Shown piece by piece: positions 44,610-53,815 of a DNA stretch of 64,000 nucleotides. Below the pieces are notes generated by a model. The model was not told the origin of the DNA. It made no database searches and worked only from the letters and a program-made list of their open reading frames with translations. The position numbers and the translations under genes were made by a program. The first letter of the stretch is position 1; every line of letters starts with the position of its first letter. Origin of the DNA: Rhodobacteraceae bacterium EL129. Lineage in GTDB: Bacteria; Pseudomonadota; Alphaproteobacteria; Rhodobacterales; Rhodobacteraceae. The stretch spans positions 1,194,996 to 1,258,995 of the forward strand of contig ONZJ01000002.1 in NCBI GenBank assembly GCA_900313005.1. Direction: 5' to 3'.

Positions 44610-44643
44610 CGCCGCGAGCCCGAGTATTTTGGGAAACATGATG
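44610..44643. repeat. Possible diverged copy 4 of the short dispersed repeat
   Basis: The segment CGCCGCGAGCCCGAGTATTT followed by TGGGAAACATGATG has the same order as copies 1-3 (GC-rich start, GTATTT or ATATTT, purine-rich end). Identity is low, so this is tentative. It lies in the divergent gap between purL and the PLP-enzyme gene. Confidence 0.35.
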
Positions 44644-44719
44644 CGGCAGGCCACTCCATGTTTTTGCTTGACCCTACGTTCCAAAGCGCATTGGGTGCGC
44701 GCAAAATCAGGAGAGAGCG

Positions 44720-45751
44720 ATGCACCAGATTAAAAACCCATGGCGTGGCGGCGGATTGACCGATGCCTCAATGGCCGATGTGCCGATGCCGAGTGTGGAT
44801 GCCAAAGCCGCAGAAGCGCTTATTCGCCGCTGTTTGTCAGAAGACGAAACGCCTCTGGTCGAGGTGCCTGGCTTCGGGGCGCAGGTCTGGGCCAAGGACG
44901 AACGCGGACGCATGGGGCTGGGCAGCTTCAAGGCCTTTGGCGCAGCTTATGTGATCGCCTATCAAGCGGTGCAAACAGGTGCCGAGGATCTGTCAACGGC
45001 ATTGAATGGCCGCACCTATGTCACCGCCAGTGCCGGAAACCACGGGTTGTCTGTGGCCGCGGGTGCGCGTCTGTTCGGGGCCAAGGCCGTTGTTTATCTG
45101 GCCGACACCGTGCCAGAGGATTTTGCCGAGCGACTGCGGGGGCAGGGCGCTGACGTGGTGCGCGAAGGGGCTGAATACGAAGCCAGCATGGATGCCGCGG
45201 CCAAGGCGGCGACAGATAACGACTGGACCTTGTTGTCAGACAGCTCGTGGCCCGGATATTTTGAGCTGCCGCATCGTTTGATGGAAGGCTATCTGGTGAT
45301 GGCGGCTGAAGCCGCGCGTCAGATGCCCGAGCCGCCCACGCATATCATGCTGCAAGCTGGTGTTGGTGGTTTGGCTGGCGCCTGTGCTTCCTATTTCCGC
45401 CATGTCTGGGGCGACGCGCCGCATATCGTGGTTGTAGAGCCTGAGTTTGCACCTGCGCTGATCGAAAGCGTTCAGGCGGGCAAATCGGTGATCACCTCCG
45501 GGGCTGTGTCAAACATGGGGCGCCTGGACTGCAAAGAGCCGTCGTTGATTGCTTTGAACGGGCTGGCTCGCGATGCGGACAGTTTTGTGACGATCACCGA
45601 AGCGGAAGCCTCGGATATTTTGCCGGTGATGGCCGAGCACGGTCTGGCGACGTCAGAATCAGGCGGTGCCGGGTTTGCGGCCTGTCGGTTGATCGAGCTT
45701 GGTGCAGATGCGCGGGTTCTGTGCATTCTCAGCGAAGGCCCTGACGCATGA
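44720..45751 (+). CDS. PLP-dependent lyase, diaminopropionate ammonia-lyase-like
   Basis: The 343-residue product is a fold-type II PLP enzyme (threonine dehydratase family). The Schiff-base Lys is Lys71 in GLGSFKAFGAAY, SAGNHGLSVAAGAR binds the substrate carboxylate, GVGGLAGA the cofactor phosphate, and SESGGAGFAA lies near the pyridine nitrogen. This arrangement resembles diaminopropionate ammonia-lyase and hydroxyectoine or threo-hydroxyaspartate dehydratases. It is coupled by ATGA to an M24 peptidase-like gene, which suggests a small catabolic unit for an amino acid derivative. Confidence 0.85.
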   Translation: MHQIKNPWRGGGLTDASMADVPMPSVDAKAAEALIRRCLSEDETPLVEVPGFGAQVWAKDERGRMGLGSFKAFGAAYVIAYQAVQTGAEDLSTALNGRTYVTASAGNHGLSVAAGARLFGAKAVVYLADTVPEDFAERLRGQGADVVREGAEYEASMDAAAKAATDNDWTLLSDSSWPGYFELPHRLMEGYLVMAAEAARQMPEPPTHIMLQAGVGGLAGACASYFRHVWGDAPHIVVVEPEFAPALIESVQAGKSVITSGAVSNMGRLDCKEPSLIALNGLARDADSFVTITEAEASDILPVMAEHGLATSESGGAGFAACRLIELGADARVLCILSEGPDA

Positions 45752-46878
45752 TGCGCGGCTTTCCTGAGGCTGAGTTTGAGGCCCGGACGGCGGCAGCGCA
45801 GGCACGGATGGCCCAACAGGGTCTGGGTGCGTTGTGGCTGACCTCCGAGGTGGATGTGCGTTATTTCACAGGCTTTCTGACCCGGTTCTGGGAAAGCCCT
45901 AGTCGTCCGTGGCATTTGATTGTGCCCGCTTCGGGCAAGCCGATTGCCGTGATCCCGTCGATCGGGGCGTATCTGATGGGCACCACCTGGGTGGAAGATA
46001 TCCGCACCTGGTCTGCGCCCAATCTTGCAGATGATGGTGTCAGCCTGTTGATCGAGACCTTGCAAGAGGTGGGCGGCCCTGTGGGCGTGCCGTCGGGATA
46101 TGAAACGCTTTTGCGGATGCCGTTGACCGATTTTGAACGGGTGAAATCGGGCTGCAACCTGCAGGTGACGGATGACCGCGGTATTGTGGCCGGGTTGCGC
46201 GCCATCAAGTCCGAGGCGGAAATTGCCAAGATTACCCACACCTGTGCCATTGCGGGCCGCGCCTTTGCGCGCATGGGCGAGATCGCGGGTGAGGGGGTGG
46301 CGCTGAGCCAGGTCTTCCGCGATTTTCAACGGGTGTTGCTGGAGGAAGGCGCTGATTGGGTGCCTTACATCTCGGGCGGGGCCGAGCAGGATGGCTACGG
46401 CGATGTGATCTCGCTGGCCAAGGATGCGCCGCTTGAGGCAGGCGATGTGATGATGCTTGATACCGGGGCCATCTGGGATGGGTACTTCAACGACTACGAC
46501 CGGAACTTTGCCATCACCCGCGCCTCGGATGCGGCCAAGGCCGCGCATGCACGGCTGATCGAAGCCACGGGTGCGGCGTTTCAGATTGCGCGGCCGGGCG
46601 CGCGGGCCTGTGATCTGTGGAAAGCCATGGCCGATATCGTGGGCGGCGGTGAAGAGGCAGGCCGTTTGGGCCATGCCTTGGGCATGCAGCTGACAGAAGG
46701 GCTGTCCCTGACCCCGCGCGACGAGACCGTGCTGGAACCCGGCATGGTGTTGACGCTGGAGCCGGGCACCGATGTGGTGCCGGGCAAAATTATGGTGCAT
46801 GAGGAAAACATCGTGATCACCGAAGGGGCTGCGCGGGCGATATCGCCCTTTGCGGGCGCCGATCTGCCGGTTCTCTAG
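45748..46878 (+). CDS. M24-family (Xaa-Pro aminopeptidase/creatinase-like) protein
   Basis: The 376-residue product has an N-terminal creatinase-type domain (ALWLTSEVDVRYFTGF) and a C-terminal pita-bread metallopeptidase fold. Metal ligands are in place: Asp residues in LDTGAIWDGYFNDYDRNF, His in LGHALGMQL, Glu in TLEPG, and Glu in VHEENIV. Roseobacter members act on small compounds such as ectoine derivatives, and a proline peptidase is equally possible. The start overlaps the PLP-lyase stop (ATGA). The stop overlaps the convergent GNAT gene by four bases. Confidence 0.88.
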   Translation: MMRGFPEAEFEARTAAAQARMAQQGLGALWLTSEVDVRYFTGFLTRFWESPSRPWHLIVPASGKPIAVIPSIGAYLMGTTWVEDIRTWSAPNLADDGVSLLIETLQEVGGPVGVPSGYETLLRMPLTDFERVKSGCNLQVTDDRGIVAGLRAIKSEAEIAKITHTCAIAGRAFARMGEIAGEGVALSQVFRDFQRVLLEEGADWVPYISGGAEQDGYGDVISLAKDAPLEAGDVMMLDTGAIWDGYFNDYDRNFAITRASDAAKAAHARLIEATGAAFQIARPGARACDLWKAMADIVGGGEEAGRLGHALGMQLTEGLSLTPRDETVLEPGMVLTLEPGTDVVPGKIMVHEENIVITEGAARAISPFAGADLPVL

Positions 46879-47333
46879 GGCGACACCGTGTAGGCCAGCT
46901 GCGGCAACAGCCGCCCCGGGACCGACGCGGAGGGGCTTTGCCCGACGCGCTTTGCTCCCATTCTCAGATAAAAGGCTTCGGCCTTTGGGTCTGCGTCAAT
47001 CAGCAGGCGGCCTGCGCCCAGGGCCGCTGCTTGTTCAACGCACCACTCGAACAGCAAGCGTCCGATGCCCTGACCCATGAAGGGGGGATCAATGAACAGC
47101 AGTAAGATATCTGCGTCCTGCCCCAGTGGCCCGATCTGCGCGACACCTGCCAGGTCGGCACCGCGTTCGGCGATGATCATATGGGTGTCGGTATCCGCCG
47201 CGGTCACGGTCAATTCATCCTGGCAAGCGGCCATGAAGGCCGCGTTGTACCCCCAATGTGCCTTTGAGCGCAGACACAGGGCGGTGAGTTGATCGCATTC
47301 CTCAGGGCAGGCCGGGCGTAACAAAACTGTCAT
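46875..47333 (-). CDS. GNAT family N-acetyltransferase
   Basis: The 152-residue product has the acetyl-CoA-binding motif GQGIGRLLFEW (the Q/R-x-x-G-x-G/A turn) after the strand DILLLFIDPPF, and a C-terminal strand AEAFYLRMGAKRVGQSPS typical of the fold. N-terminal YPACPEECDQLTALCLRSK-like sequence (here RPACPEECDQ) precedes substrate loops. The acceptor is unknown. The stop overlaps the M24 gene stop convergently, and the start lies 28 bases upstream of a hairpin terminator that ends transcription arriving from the LysR gene. Confidence 0.88.
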   Translation of the reverse strand: MTVLLRPACPEECDQLTALCLRSKAHWGYNAAFMAACQDELTVTAADTDTHMIIAERGADLAGVAQIGPLGQDADILLLFIDPPFMGQGIGRLLFEWCVEQAAALGAGRLLIDADPKAEAFYLRMGAKRVGQSPSASVPGRLLPQLAYTVSP

Positions 47334-47360
47334 GCAATGGGTATAGGGTGACGTCAGGCC

Positions 47361-47389
47361 AAAAAAAAGGCCGAGCGCGAAGCTCGGCC
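47361..47389 (-). terminator. Rho-independent terminator on the minus strand
   Basis: GGCCGAGC (47369-47376) pairs perfectly with GCTCGGCC (47382-47389) around GCGAA. On the minus strand eight T residues follow (47361-47368). It should stop transcription coming from the LysR gene, or end a short minus-strand RNA. Confidence 0.85.
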
Positions 47390-47413
47390 GTAGTCCAACA
47401 GGGAGGTATGAAG

Positions 47414-47452
47414 ATGAACCGCTTTCGCTGTCATCGTCATGTGCCCGATTAA
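47414..47452 (+). CDS. Possible 12-codon mini-ORF
   Basis: The frame encodes MNRFRCHRHVPD and has the near-perfect ribosome binding site GGGAGG seven bases upstream. It is basic, with one Cys and two His. It lies on the plus strand directly after the 47361-47389 hairpin. A leader peptide or small-protein gene is possible, but so is chance: GGGAGG read in reverse gives CCTCCC, which might be an exposed motif in a minus-strand small RNA ending at the same hairpin. Confidence 0.35.
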   Translation: MNRFRCHRHVPD

Positions 47453-47538
47453 GTTACGAATCTGAGTCGTTCAAGAGAAAGAAGGCCGCATTTGAAGCAT
47501 TGCCGTTATGCATTAGGTGCATAGCGCATCGACGTCGT

Positions 47539-48444
47539 TCAGGCGTTGTTCTGATCGCGCAGTTGTTTGCGGTAGGTGATGATCTCGTCCTGCACAAAGT
47601 CGCGGAAGGCGGCGATGCGTTTGGAGTGGCGCAATTCTTCGGGGTAGGCAAGGAACACGGGCACTTCGTTGGATTCGATTTCAGGTAGCACCCGCACCAG
47701 ATCGGGGAAGTCCTGCGTGACATAGTCGGGCAGCACACCAATCCCCAGATTGTGCAGCACACCCTGCAACACCCCGTAATAGTTGTTCACGGTCAGCAGC
47801 GGAGGCACATCATTGGCCAGCAATTCGTTCACCAGGCTGACCCCGGCACCGACCTGTGCGGACCTTGGGTTTTGACAGATCAGACGATGCTGGCTGAGCT
47901 CATCGGCTGTCGCGGGCAGGCCGCGGCTTTCCAGATACTCCGGTGTGGCAAAGAGCGCCATGTGAATGGTCATCAGCCGTTTGCGGATCAGGTCGGCCTG
48001 GCTGGGTTCTTTCATGCGGATGGCGACATCCGCCTCGCGCATCGGCAGATCAAGCACACGCTCTTCCAGCATGAGGTCGATTTTGAGGTCAGGGAATTTT
48101 TCGTAAAGATGCGGCAGGCGCGGGGCCAGCCAGAGCGTGCCAAAACCGATTGTGGTGGTCACGCGCAGCTCGCCAAACACTTCTTCTTCGCTGTCGCGAA
48201 TGCGCGCGGTGGCGGCATCCAGCCGTTTCAGCATCGCGCGGGTGGCATCAAACAAAAGCTCACCCTGTTCAGTGAGAATCAGTCCCCGTGCATGACGGTG
48301 GAACAGTGTGGCATTCAGCGCCTCTTCCAGCCCTCTGATCTGACGCGAGACGGCAGATTGCGACAAATGCAGCGTGTCACCGGCATGGGTGAGAGAGCCC
48401 GCATCGGCCACGGCATGAAATATCCTGAGCTTGTCCCAATCCAT
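47539..48444 (-). CDS. LysR-family transcriptional regulator
   Basis: The 301-residue product has the LysR N-terminus MDWDKLRIFHAVADAGSLT, then HLSQSAVSRQIRGLEEALNATLFHR, which is the complete helix-turn-helix with the typical recognition helix. The rest is a periplasmic-binding-like effector domain. The start is the M before DWDKL; a start 15 codons upstream has a poor context. The gene is divergent from the indolepyruvate ferredoxin oxidoreductase, 167 bases away, so it may control that gene. Other possible targets cannot be seen. Confidence 0.9.
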   Translation of the reverse strand: MDWDKLRIFHAVADAGSLTHAGDTLHLSQSAVSRQIRGLEEALNATLFHRHARGLILTEQGELLFDATRAMLKRLDAATARIRDSEEEVFGELRVTTTIGFGTLWLAPRLPHLYEKFPDLKIDLMLEERVLDLPMREADVAIRMKEPSQADLIRKRLMTIHMALFATPEYLESRGLPATADELSQHRLICQNPRSAQVGAGVSLVNELLANDVPPLLTVNNYYGVLQGVLHNLGIGVLPDYVTQDFPDLVRVLPEIESNEVPVFLAYPEELRHSKRIAAFRDFVQDEIITYRKQLRDQNNA

Positions 48445-48611
48445 TGCCGCAACTTTCTGTCCAAATTGACGTTGCCAACGCAATAGCAAACTTCTGCGCC
48501 GGGTACACCTGCAGGTTGGGTGTTTTTCTGAGAATTCTCTTGGTAGGTCAGAAAATGTGACCTATTATTGCGCTATCATTCGGGCATCTCGGCCCGCACA
48601 GGGAGCACGCC

Positions 48612-51600
48612 ATGAGCAAGCCAAAGATATCGTTGAACGACCGTTTCGATTTGGAGAAATCCCCGGTTCTGATGAACGGAACGCAGGCGTTGGTGCGGCT
48701 CATGTTGATGCAGGCGGCGCGGGACAAGGCAGCAGGTCTGAACACGGCGGGATATTGCACAGGTTACCGCGGCTCGCCTCTGGGGGCCGTGGATTTGCAG
48801 ATGCGCCGGGCCGAGAAAGTGCTGGCCGAGAGCCAGATTCGCTTTGAAGAGGGGCTGAACGAGGATTTGGCAGCCACCGCACTCTGGGGGTCGCAACAGG
48901 CTGAATTGCGCGGTGAGGGAAAATATGACGGGGTCTTTGGCCTCTGGTACGGCAAAGGGCCGGGGGTGGATCGCTCAGGCGATGTGATGCGTCATGCGAA
49001 TATGGCGGGCACCTCGGCCCATGGTGGTGTGCTGATGGCCATGGGCGATGATCATACCGGCGAAAGCTCCACCGTGTTGCACCAATCCGAATGGGCGTTG
49101 GTGGATGCCTATATGCCCGTGGTCAGCCCTGCAGGTGTGCAGGAAATTCTGGACTACGGCATCTATGGCTATGCTTTGTCACGGTTTTCTGGCCTTTGGG
49201 TGGGGCTAAAGACAATGAAGGATACGGTTGAGGCCACTGCCGTGGTTGATGGTCGGCCGGAGCGAATGCAGGTTGTCTTGCCCGATTTCGATATGCCCGA
49301 AGGCGGCCTGAACATCCGTTTAGGCGATACGCCCCATGCGCAAGAATCGCGGATCATTGATGTGAAACGCTTTGCGGCTGAGGCGTTCAGCCATGCCAAC
49401 AAGATGGACAAACGCATGATGGGCAAGCCGGGGGCCAAGATCGGCTTTGTCTCGGCGGGCAAGAACTGGCTGGATCTGGTGCATGCGCTGAGCCTGCTTG
49501 GCATTGACGAGGGTGAGGCCGAACGGCTGGGGATCACCACCTATAAGGTCGGCCAGACCTTTCCTCTGGACATGAAGGGGTTCCACGACTGGGCCGACGG
49601 GCTGGATTTGATCGTGGTGGTCGAGGAAAAGCGCAAGCTGATCGAAATTCAGATCAAGGAAGCGCTGTTCGACGACAACCGCTACCGTGTCTATGGCTGG
49701 TACAAAGGCGGGGCAGGTGCTTTGCACCGCGAAGAGCTGTTCCCGACCCGTGGCGCGCTGGACCCCATTTGGATTGCACGCAAGCTGGGCGATATTCTGA
49801 TCGAAGAAGGCCGTGGCACAGATCGCATGAAGGCTGGTTTGCAAGCCATTGATGAGGCTGACAAAGCCGACAATGCCGAAGAACTGGCAGCGCGTCTGCC
49901 GTACTTCTGTTCCGGCTGTCCGCACAATTCATCCACCAAGCTGCCCGAGGGCGCGCGCGCCTATGCCGGGATCGGCTGCCATTACATGGTGCAATGGATG
50001 GACCGCGAAACGACCGGGTTCACCCATATGGGCGGCGAAGGGGCCAACTGGATTGGCGAGGCGCCGTTTTCCAACCGCGCCCATGTGTTCCAGAACCTGG
50101 GCGACGGGACGTATAATCATTCAGGCGTGCAGGCCATTCGGGCCGCTTTGGCGGCAGGCACCACGATGACCTACAAGATCCTGTACAACGACGCAGTGGC
50201 CATGACCGGCGGGCAGGCCAACGAAGGCGGTTTGGACGCTCCCCGGATTGCGGCGGAACTGAAGGCGATGGGCGTGAAACATCTGGCAGTTGTCTATGAT
50301 GACAAGGAAGATGTGGACATGAGTTCCTTCCCGCAAGGCATTGAAATGTTTGAGCGTGGCAAGCTCATGGAAGTTCAGAAACGGTTCGAGAAAATCGAAG
50401 GTGTCTCCGCCATTATCTATATCCAAACCTGTGCCGCCGAAAAACGTCGTCGCCGCAAGCGCGGGCTGTTTCCCGACCCTGACAAGCGGGTGTTCATCAA
50501 CACAGATGTCTGCGAGGGCTGCGGAGATTGCGGGGTGCAATCCAACTGCGTGTCGATTGTCCCAGTGGACACCGAACTGGGCCGCAAACGCGCGATTGAT
50601 CAATCAGGCTGCAACAAGGATTACTCTTGTGTCAAAGGCTTCTGCCCGTCGTTCGTCACGCTGGAAGGCGCACAAATCCGTAAGGAGGCCGCGACCGAGC
50701 TGACATTGCCAGATATGCCCGACCCTGAGTTGCCCAAGATTGACGGGACGTTCAATGTGGTGATCACGGGCGTGGGCGGCACGGGTGTTGTCACCATCGG
50801 CGCGGTCATGGCGCAGGCGGCACAGTTGGATGGTAAGGGCGCCGGAATGATGGAAATGGCCGGACTGGCCCAAAAGGGCGGTGCCGTGCATATCCATTGC
50901 CGTTTGGCAGAAAAACCAGATGATATCAGTGCGATACGTGTGGCCACCGGGGAATGTGACGCGCTGATTGGCGGCGATCTGGTGGTCTCGGCCGGGGCCA
51001 AGACGCTGGGATTGACGCGATCCGGGCGCACCGGTGCGGTGGTGAACTCGCACGAGGTGATCACCGGTGATTTCACCCGTGACGGAGATTTTAAGTTGCC
51101 GTTTGATCGTCTGGAGCTGGCCTTGCAGGCGCGTCTTCAGGATCGCGTGCATCTGTTTGATGCGATGGCACTGGCGAAGGCGACGCTGGGCGATTCCATA
51201 TTCTCGAACATGATGATCTTTGGGGCGGCCTGGCAAAACGGGCTGGTTCCCTTGAGTCACAAGGCCATTGTGCAGGCGATTGAGCTGAATGGCACTGCCG
51301 TTGCGCGTAACCTGCGCGCCTTTGAGATTGGGCGTTGGGCTGTCACCAACCCCGAGGACGCGGCCAAGATGATCACGCCGAATGTGGTCGCACTGCCCAA
51401 GACCTTGGACGAACAAATCGCCTTTCGCGTGGCTCATCTGACAGATTATCAAGGCAAGCGCCTGGCCCGCAGATACAGCAAGTTTCTGGATCAGATCAGT
51501 GACCAGGATGTGAAGGAATCTGCTTCAAAAGGATATCACAAGCTATTGTCTTATAAAGATGAATATGAAGTGGCTCGACTGCTTCTGCAAAGCCGAGAAA

Positions 51601-52028
51601 AGGCACGTCGCGAGTTTGATGGAGAGTTTGATATGTCGTTCCATTTGGCCCCGCCGCTGTTTTCCAAGATCGGGTCGGACGGGCGTCCGCAAAAACGTCA
51701 GTTCGGGGCATGGATCGAGCGACCCATGCGCCTATTGGCCAAGATGAAGAGCCTGCGTGGCACACCGTTGGATGTATTCAGCTACACCGCCGAGCGCAAA
51801 ATGGAGCGCGCGTTGATCAAGCAGTATGAGGCCGACATGGCAGAGGTCTTACCCAAACTCACCGAGCAAACCCGCGAGGCGATCAGCGCTTTGGCAGAGC
51901 TGCCTGTGCAGATCAGGGGCTTTGGTCCGGTGAAACACGCCAATGCCGCCAAGGCCGAAAAGCGCCGCGAGGAATTGCTGAATATCATCCGAGCCGGTGG
52001 AGAACTGGTGTCCGAAGCAGCGCAATAG
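48612..52028 (+). CDS. Indolepyruvate ferredoxin oxidoreductase (fused alpha-beta)
   Basis: This thiamine-pyrophosphate and iron-sulfur enzyme oxidises aryl-pyruvates (indolepyruvate, phenylpyruvate) to acyl-CoA, giving reduced ferredoxin. In 1138 residues the order is a pyrimidine-binding N-terminal domain, a PP domain (about 430-560) with CSGCPHNSSTKLPEG and GGEGANWIG, a ferredoxin-like segment with CEGCGDC at 634-640 and further Cys, and a gamma-type domain with GVGGTGVVTIGAV. This is the single-chain form common in proteobacteria. It may be controlled by the divergent LysR regulator. The enoyl-CoA hydratase at 59.9 kb may act downstream in aryl acid catabolism. Confidence 0.92.
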   Translation: MSKPKISLNDRFDLEKSPVLMNGTQALVRLMLMQAARDKAAGLNTAGYCTGYRGSPLGAVDLQMRRAEKVLAESQIRFEEGLNEDLAATALWGSQQAELRGEGKYDGVFGLWYGKGPGVDRSGDVMRHANMAGTSAHGGVLMAMGDDHTGESSTVLHQSEWALVDAYMPVVSPAGVQEILDYGIYGYALSRFSGLWVGLKTMKDTVEATAVVDGRPERMQVVLPDFDMPEGGLNIRLGDTPHAQESRIIDVKRFAAEAFSHANKMDKRMMGKPGAKIGFVSAGKNWLDLVHALSLLGIDEGEAERLGITTYKVGQTFPLDMKGFHDWADGLDLIVVVEEKRKLIEIQIKEALFDDNRYRVYGWYKGGAGALHREELFPTRGALDPIWIARKLGDILIEEGRGTDRMKAGLQAIDEADKADNAEELAARLPYFCSGCPHNSSTKLPEGARAYAGIGCHYMVQWMDRETTGFTHMGGEGANWIGEAPFSNRAHVFQNLGDGTYNHSGVQAIRAALAAGTTMTYKILYNDAVAMTGGQANEGGLDAPRIAAELKAMGVKHLAVVYDDKEDVDMSSFPQGIEMFERGKLMEVQKRFEKIEGVSAIIYIQTCAAEKRRRRKRGLFPDPDKRVFINTDVCEGCGDCGVQSNCVSIVPVDTELGRKRAIDQSGCNKDYSCVKGFCPSFVTLEGAQIRKEAATELTLPDMPDPELPKIDGTFNVVITGVGGTGVVTIGAVMAQAAQLDGKGAGMMEMAGLAQKGGAVHIHCRLAEKPDDISAIRVATGECDALIGGDLVVSAGAKTLGLTRSGRTGAVVNSHEVITGDFTRDGDFKLPFDRLELALQARLQDRVHLFDAMALAKATLGDSIFSNMMIFGAAWQNGLVPLSHKAIVQAIELNGTAVARNLRAFEIGRWAVTNPEDAAKMITPNVVALPKTLDEQIAFRVAHLTDYQGKRLARRYSKFLDQISDQDVKESASKGYHKLLSYKDEYEVARLLLQSREKARREFDGEFDMSFHLAPPLFSKIGSDGRPQKRQFGAWIERPMRLLAKMKSLRGTPLDVFSYTAERKMERALIKQYEADMAEVLPKLTEQTREAISALAELPVQIRGFGPVKHANAAKAEKRREELLNIIRAGGELVSEAAQ

Positions 52029-52029
52029 C

Positions 52030-52890
52030 ATGATGACCCCACAAATCGCCCGGGATATCAGCTATGCGCAGATGGCACTGACGCGCAGCGGACGGACAGT
52101 GATCCGCACGATGGAGGCCTTGTCTGGGCGTGCGCGGTTGATGAAACGCGCCCGTGGGTACGATCTGGATGTGGCGGACGGTCAGAATTTCTGGTCCGTG
52201 ATGATGGCGCGCTATGGTCTCAAGCTCGAGATCGTTAGTGGCGCGCTGAGCAATATCCCGCGTGACCGGCCCGTGATCCTGGTGGCGAACCACCCCTACG
52301 GCATTCTGGATGGGCTTGTGATGGGACATATCCTGTCCGAGACCCGTGGCACGTTTCAAATTCTGGCCAATCAGGTGTTTCGCAAGGCTGAAGATCTGCA
52401 TGACGTCGTGCTGCCGATCAGTTTTGATGACACCAGAGAGGCGCAGGCGTTGAACCTTGCCACACGCCGCTCTGCCATTGAAAAGCTGGGGCAGGGCGGG
52501 GCAATCGGGATCTTCCCGGGCGGGGCGGTCAGCACCTCGGCGCGGCCCTTTTCGCGCCCGCTTGATCCAGGCTGGCGTGGCTTCACCGCCCGCATGGTCG
52601 CGCGGTCTGACGCGGTTGTGGTGCCGGTGTTTTTTGAAGGCCACTGCAGCCGTATGTTTCAACTGGCAAGCCACCTGCATTCGACCTTGCGCGCGGGGTT
52701 GTTGATCCGCGAATTCAAGGCGCGGGTGGATGCGCCGGTGCGGGTACACATCGGTGCTGCGATTGAGCGCGATCAGATGGCACCTCTGACGGGGGATTCC
52801 AAATCGCTTATGGCCTTCCTGCGCGCCAAGACGTATGAGCTATCCCCAACTCCGGTGGACGCCTGCTCTGTCGGATATGAATGGGATTAA
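52030..52890 (+). CDS. 1-acyl-sn-glycerol-3-phosphate acyltransferase-like (PlsC family)
   Basis: The 286-residue product has the acyltransferase motif I region [14 protein letters not shown] with the catalytic His88 and Asp94 separated by five residues, a spacing seen in this subgroup, and motif [14 protein letters not shown]. The start is one of two adjacent ATG codons, one base after the oxidoreductase stop. It probably esterifies lipids such as ornithine lipid or lysophosphatidic acid. It precedes murI, whose first codons lie just after its stop. Confidence 0.85.
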   Translation: MMTPQIARDISYAQMALTRSGRTVIRTMEALSGRARLMKRARGYDLDVADGQNFWSVMMARYGLKLEIVSGALSNIPRDRPVILVANHPYGILDGLVMGHILSETRGTFQILANQVFRKAEDLHDVVLPISFDDTREAQALNLATRRSAIEKLGQGGAIGIFPGGAVSTSARPFSRPLDPGWRGFTARMVARSDAVVVPVFFEGHCSRMFQLASHLHSTLRAGLLIREFKARVDAPVRVHIGAAIERDQMAPLTGDSKSLMAFLRAKTYELSPTPVDACSVGYEWD

Positions 52891-52907
52891 AGCATCCGGA
52901 GGACCTC

Positions 52908-53720
52908 ATGGCGGTGGGTATTTTCGATTCTGGTCTGGGCGGTCTGACTGTGTTGGATGCGGTGCGGACGCGCTTGCCTGATGTGCCATTTGTCTACATG
53001 GCCGACAATGCCCATGCGCCTTATGGCGTGCGCGATGCAGATGATATCTATGGTCTGACCTGTGCTGCCGTACGGCGGCTTTGGGACGAAGGCTGTGATC
53101 TGGTGGTTCTGGCCTGCAATACGGCCTCGGCGGCGGCGTTGCGGCGCATGCAGGAAAGTTTTGTACCCAGTGACAAACGGGTGTTGGGCGTTTTGGTTCC
53201 TATGATCGAAGCCCTGACCGAGCGGCAATGGGGCGACAATTCGCCCCCGCGCGAAGTGGCTGTTAAACATGTGGCATTGTTTGCCACCCCCGCGACCGTC
53301 TCCAGCCGTGCGTTTCAGCGCGAGTTGGCGTTTCGGGCCATTGGTGTGGATGTGGAAGGCCAGGCCTGCGGCGGTGTTGTCGATGCCATTGAAGAGGGTG
53401 ACATGATCCTGGCTGAGGCGCTGGTGCGCAGCCATGTGGATGCGCTGAGGCGCAAGATGCCCGAGCCTCAGGCGGCAATTTTGGGCTGCACCCATTACCC
53501 GCTGATGCAAGACGCGTTTCAGGCGGCATTGGGAGCGGATGTGACGGTGTATTCACAGGCCAATCTGGTGGCAGATAGCCTTGCCGATTACCTTGAGCGC
53601 CATCCCAACATGGCAGGTGAGGGCGGTGAAGCGAAATTCCTGACCACAGGTGATCCGCGCCGCGTGTCGGACCGCGCCACGCAGTTCCTGAAACGGGGAA
53701 TTCGGTTCGACGCTGCGTGA
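52908..53720 (+). CDS. murI: Glutamate racemase
   Basis: MurI supplies D-glutamate for peptidoglycan. The 270-residue protein carries the two-cysteine racemase active site: DSGLGGL near the N-terminus, [16 protein letters not shown] with the first Cys, and [10 protein letters not shown] with the second. The ATG at 52908 follows GGAGGACCTC, a clear ribosome binding site; the frame upstream is discarded. In relatives MurI is about 265 residues, in agreement. It is the last gene of the run that starts with the oxidoreductase. Confidence 0.93.
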   Translation: MAVGIFDSGLGGLTVLDAVRTRLPDVPFVYMADNAHAPYGVRDADDIYGLTCAAVRRLWDEGCDLVVLACNTASAAALRRMQESFVPSDKRVLGVLVPMIEALTERQWGDNSPPREVAVKHVALFATPATVSSRAFQRELAFRAIGVDVEGQACGGVVDAIEEGDMILAEALVRSHVDALRRKMPEPQAAILGCTHYPLMQDAFQAALGADVTVYSQANLVADSLADYLERHPNMAGEGGEAKFLTTGDPRRVSDRATQFLKRGIRFDAA

Positions 53721-53730
53721 GCTTGCAGGT

Positions 53731-53759
53731 TTGCAATTTGTTAAGCTCGGCCCTATATT
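53731..53759 (+). promoter_or_regulatory. Predicted sigma-70-like promoter of a short transcript
   Basis: TTGCAA (53731-53736), a 17-base spacer and TATATT (53754-53759) match the consensus in four and five of six positions. A ribosome binding site and a nine-codon ORF follow at 53773-53813. Transcription would start near 53766 and read toward the 3' end of the opposing gene. Confidence 0.5.
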
Positions 53760-53783
53760 AGAGGCACGAAGAGGAGAAATCGA

Positions 53784-53813
53784 ATGTCAGGACCACTTCC
53801 ACCGATTATCTGA
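53784..53813 (+). CDS. Possible nine-codon leader ORF (MSGPLPPII)
   Basis: The frame ATG to TGA encodes MSGPLPPII and is preceded by GAGGAG at a good distance and by the promoter at 53731-53759. It might be the start of a gene deleted further downstream, a leader peptide, or a small protein. Its stop lies three bases from the stop of the opposing gene, so there is no room for a longer product. Confidence 0.35.
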   Translation: MSGPLPPII

Positions 53814-53815
53814 GG

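Noticed and set aside
45472-46800. A 442-residue minus-strand frame opposite the M24 peptidase gene
   Set aside because: Antisense of a gene with all five metal ligands. Its product is rich in His and Arg and has no domain.
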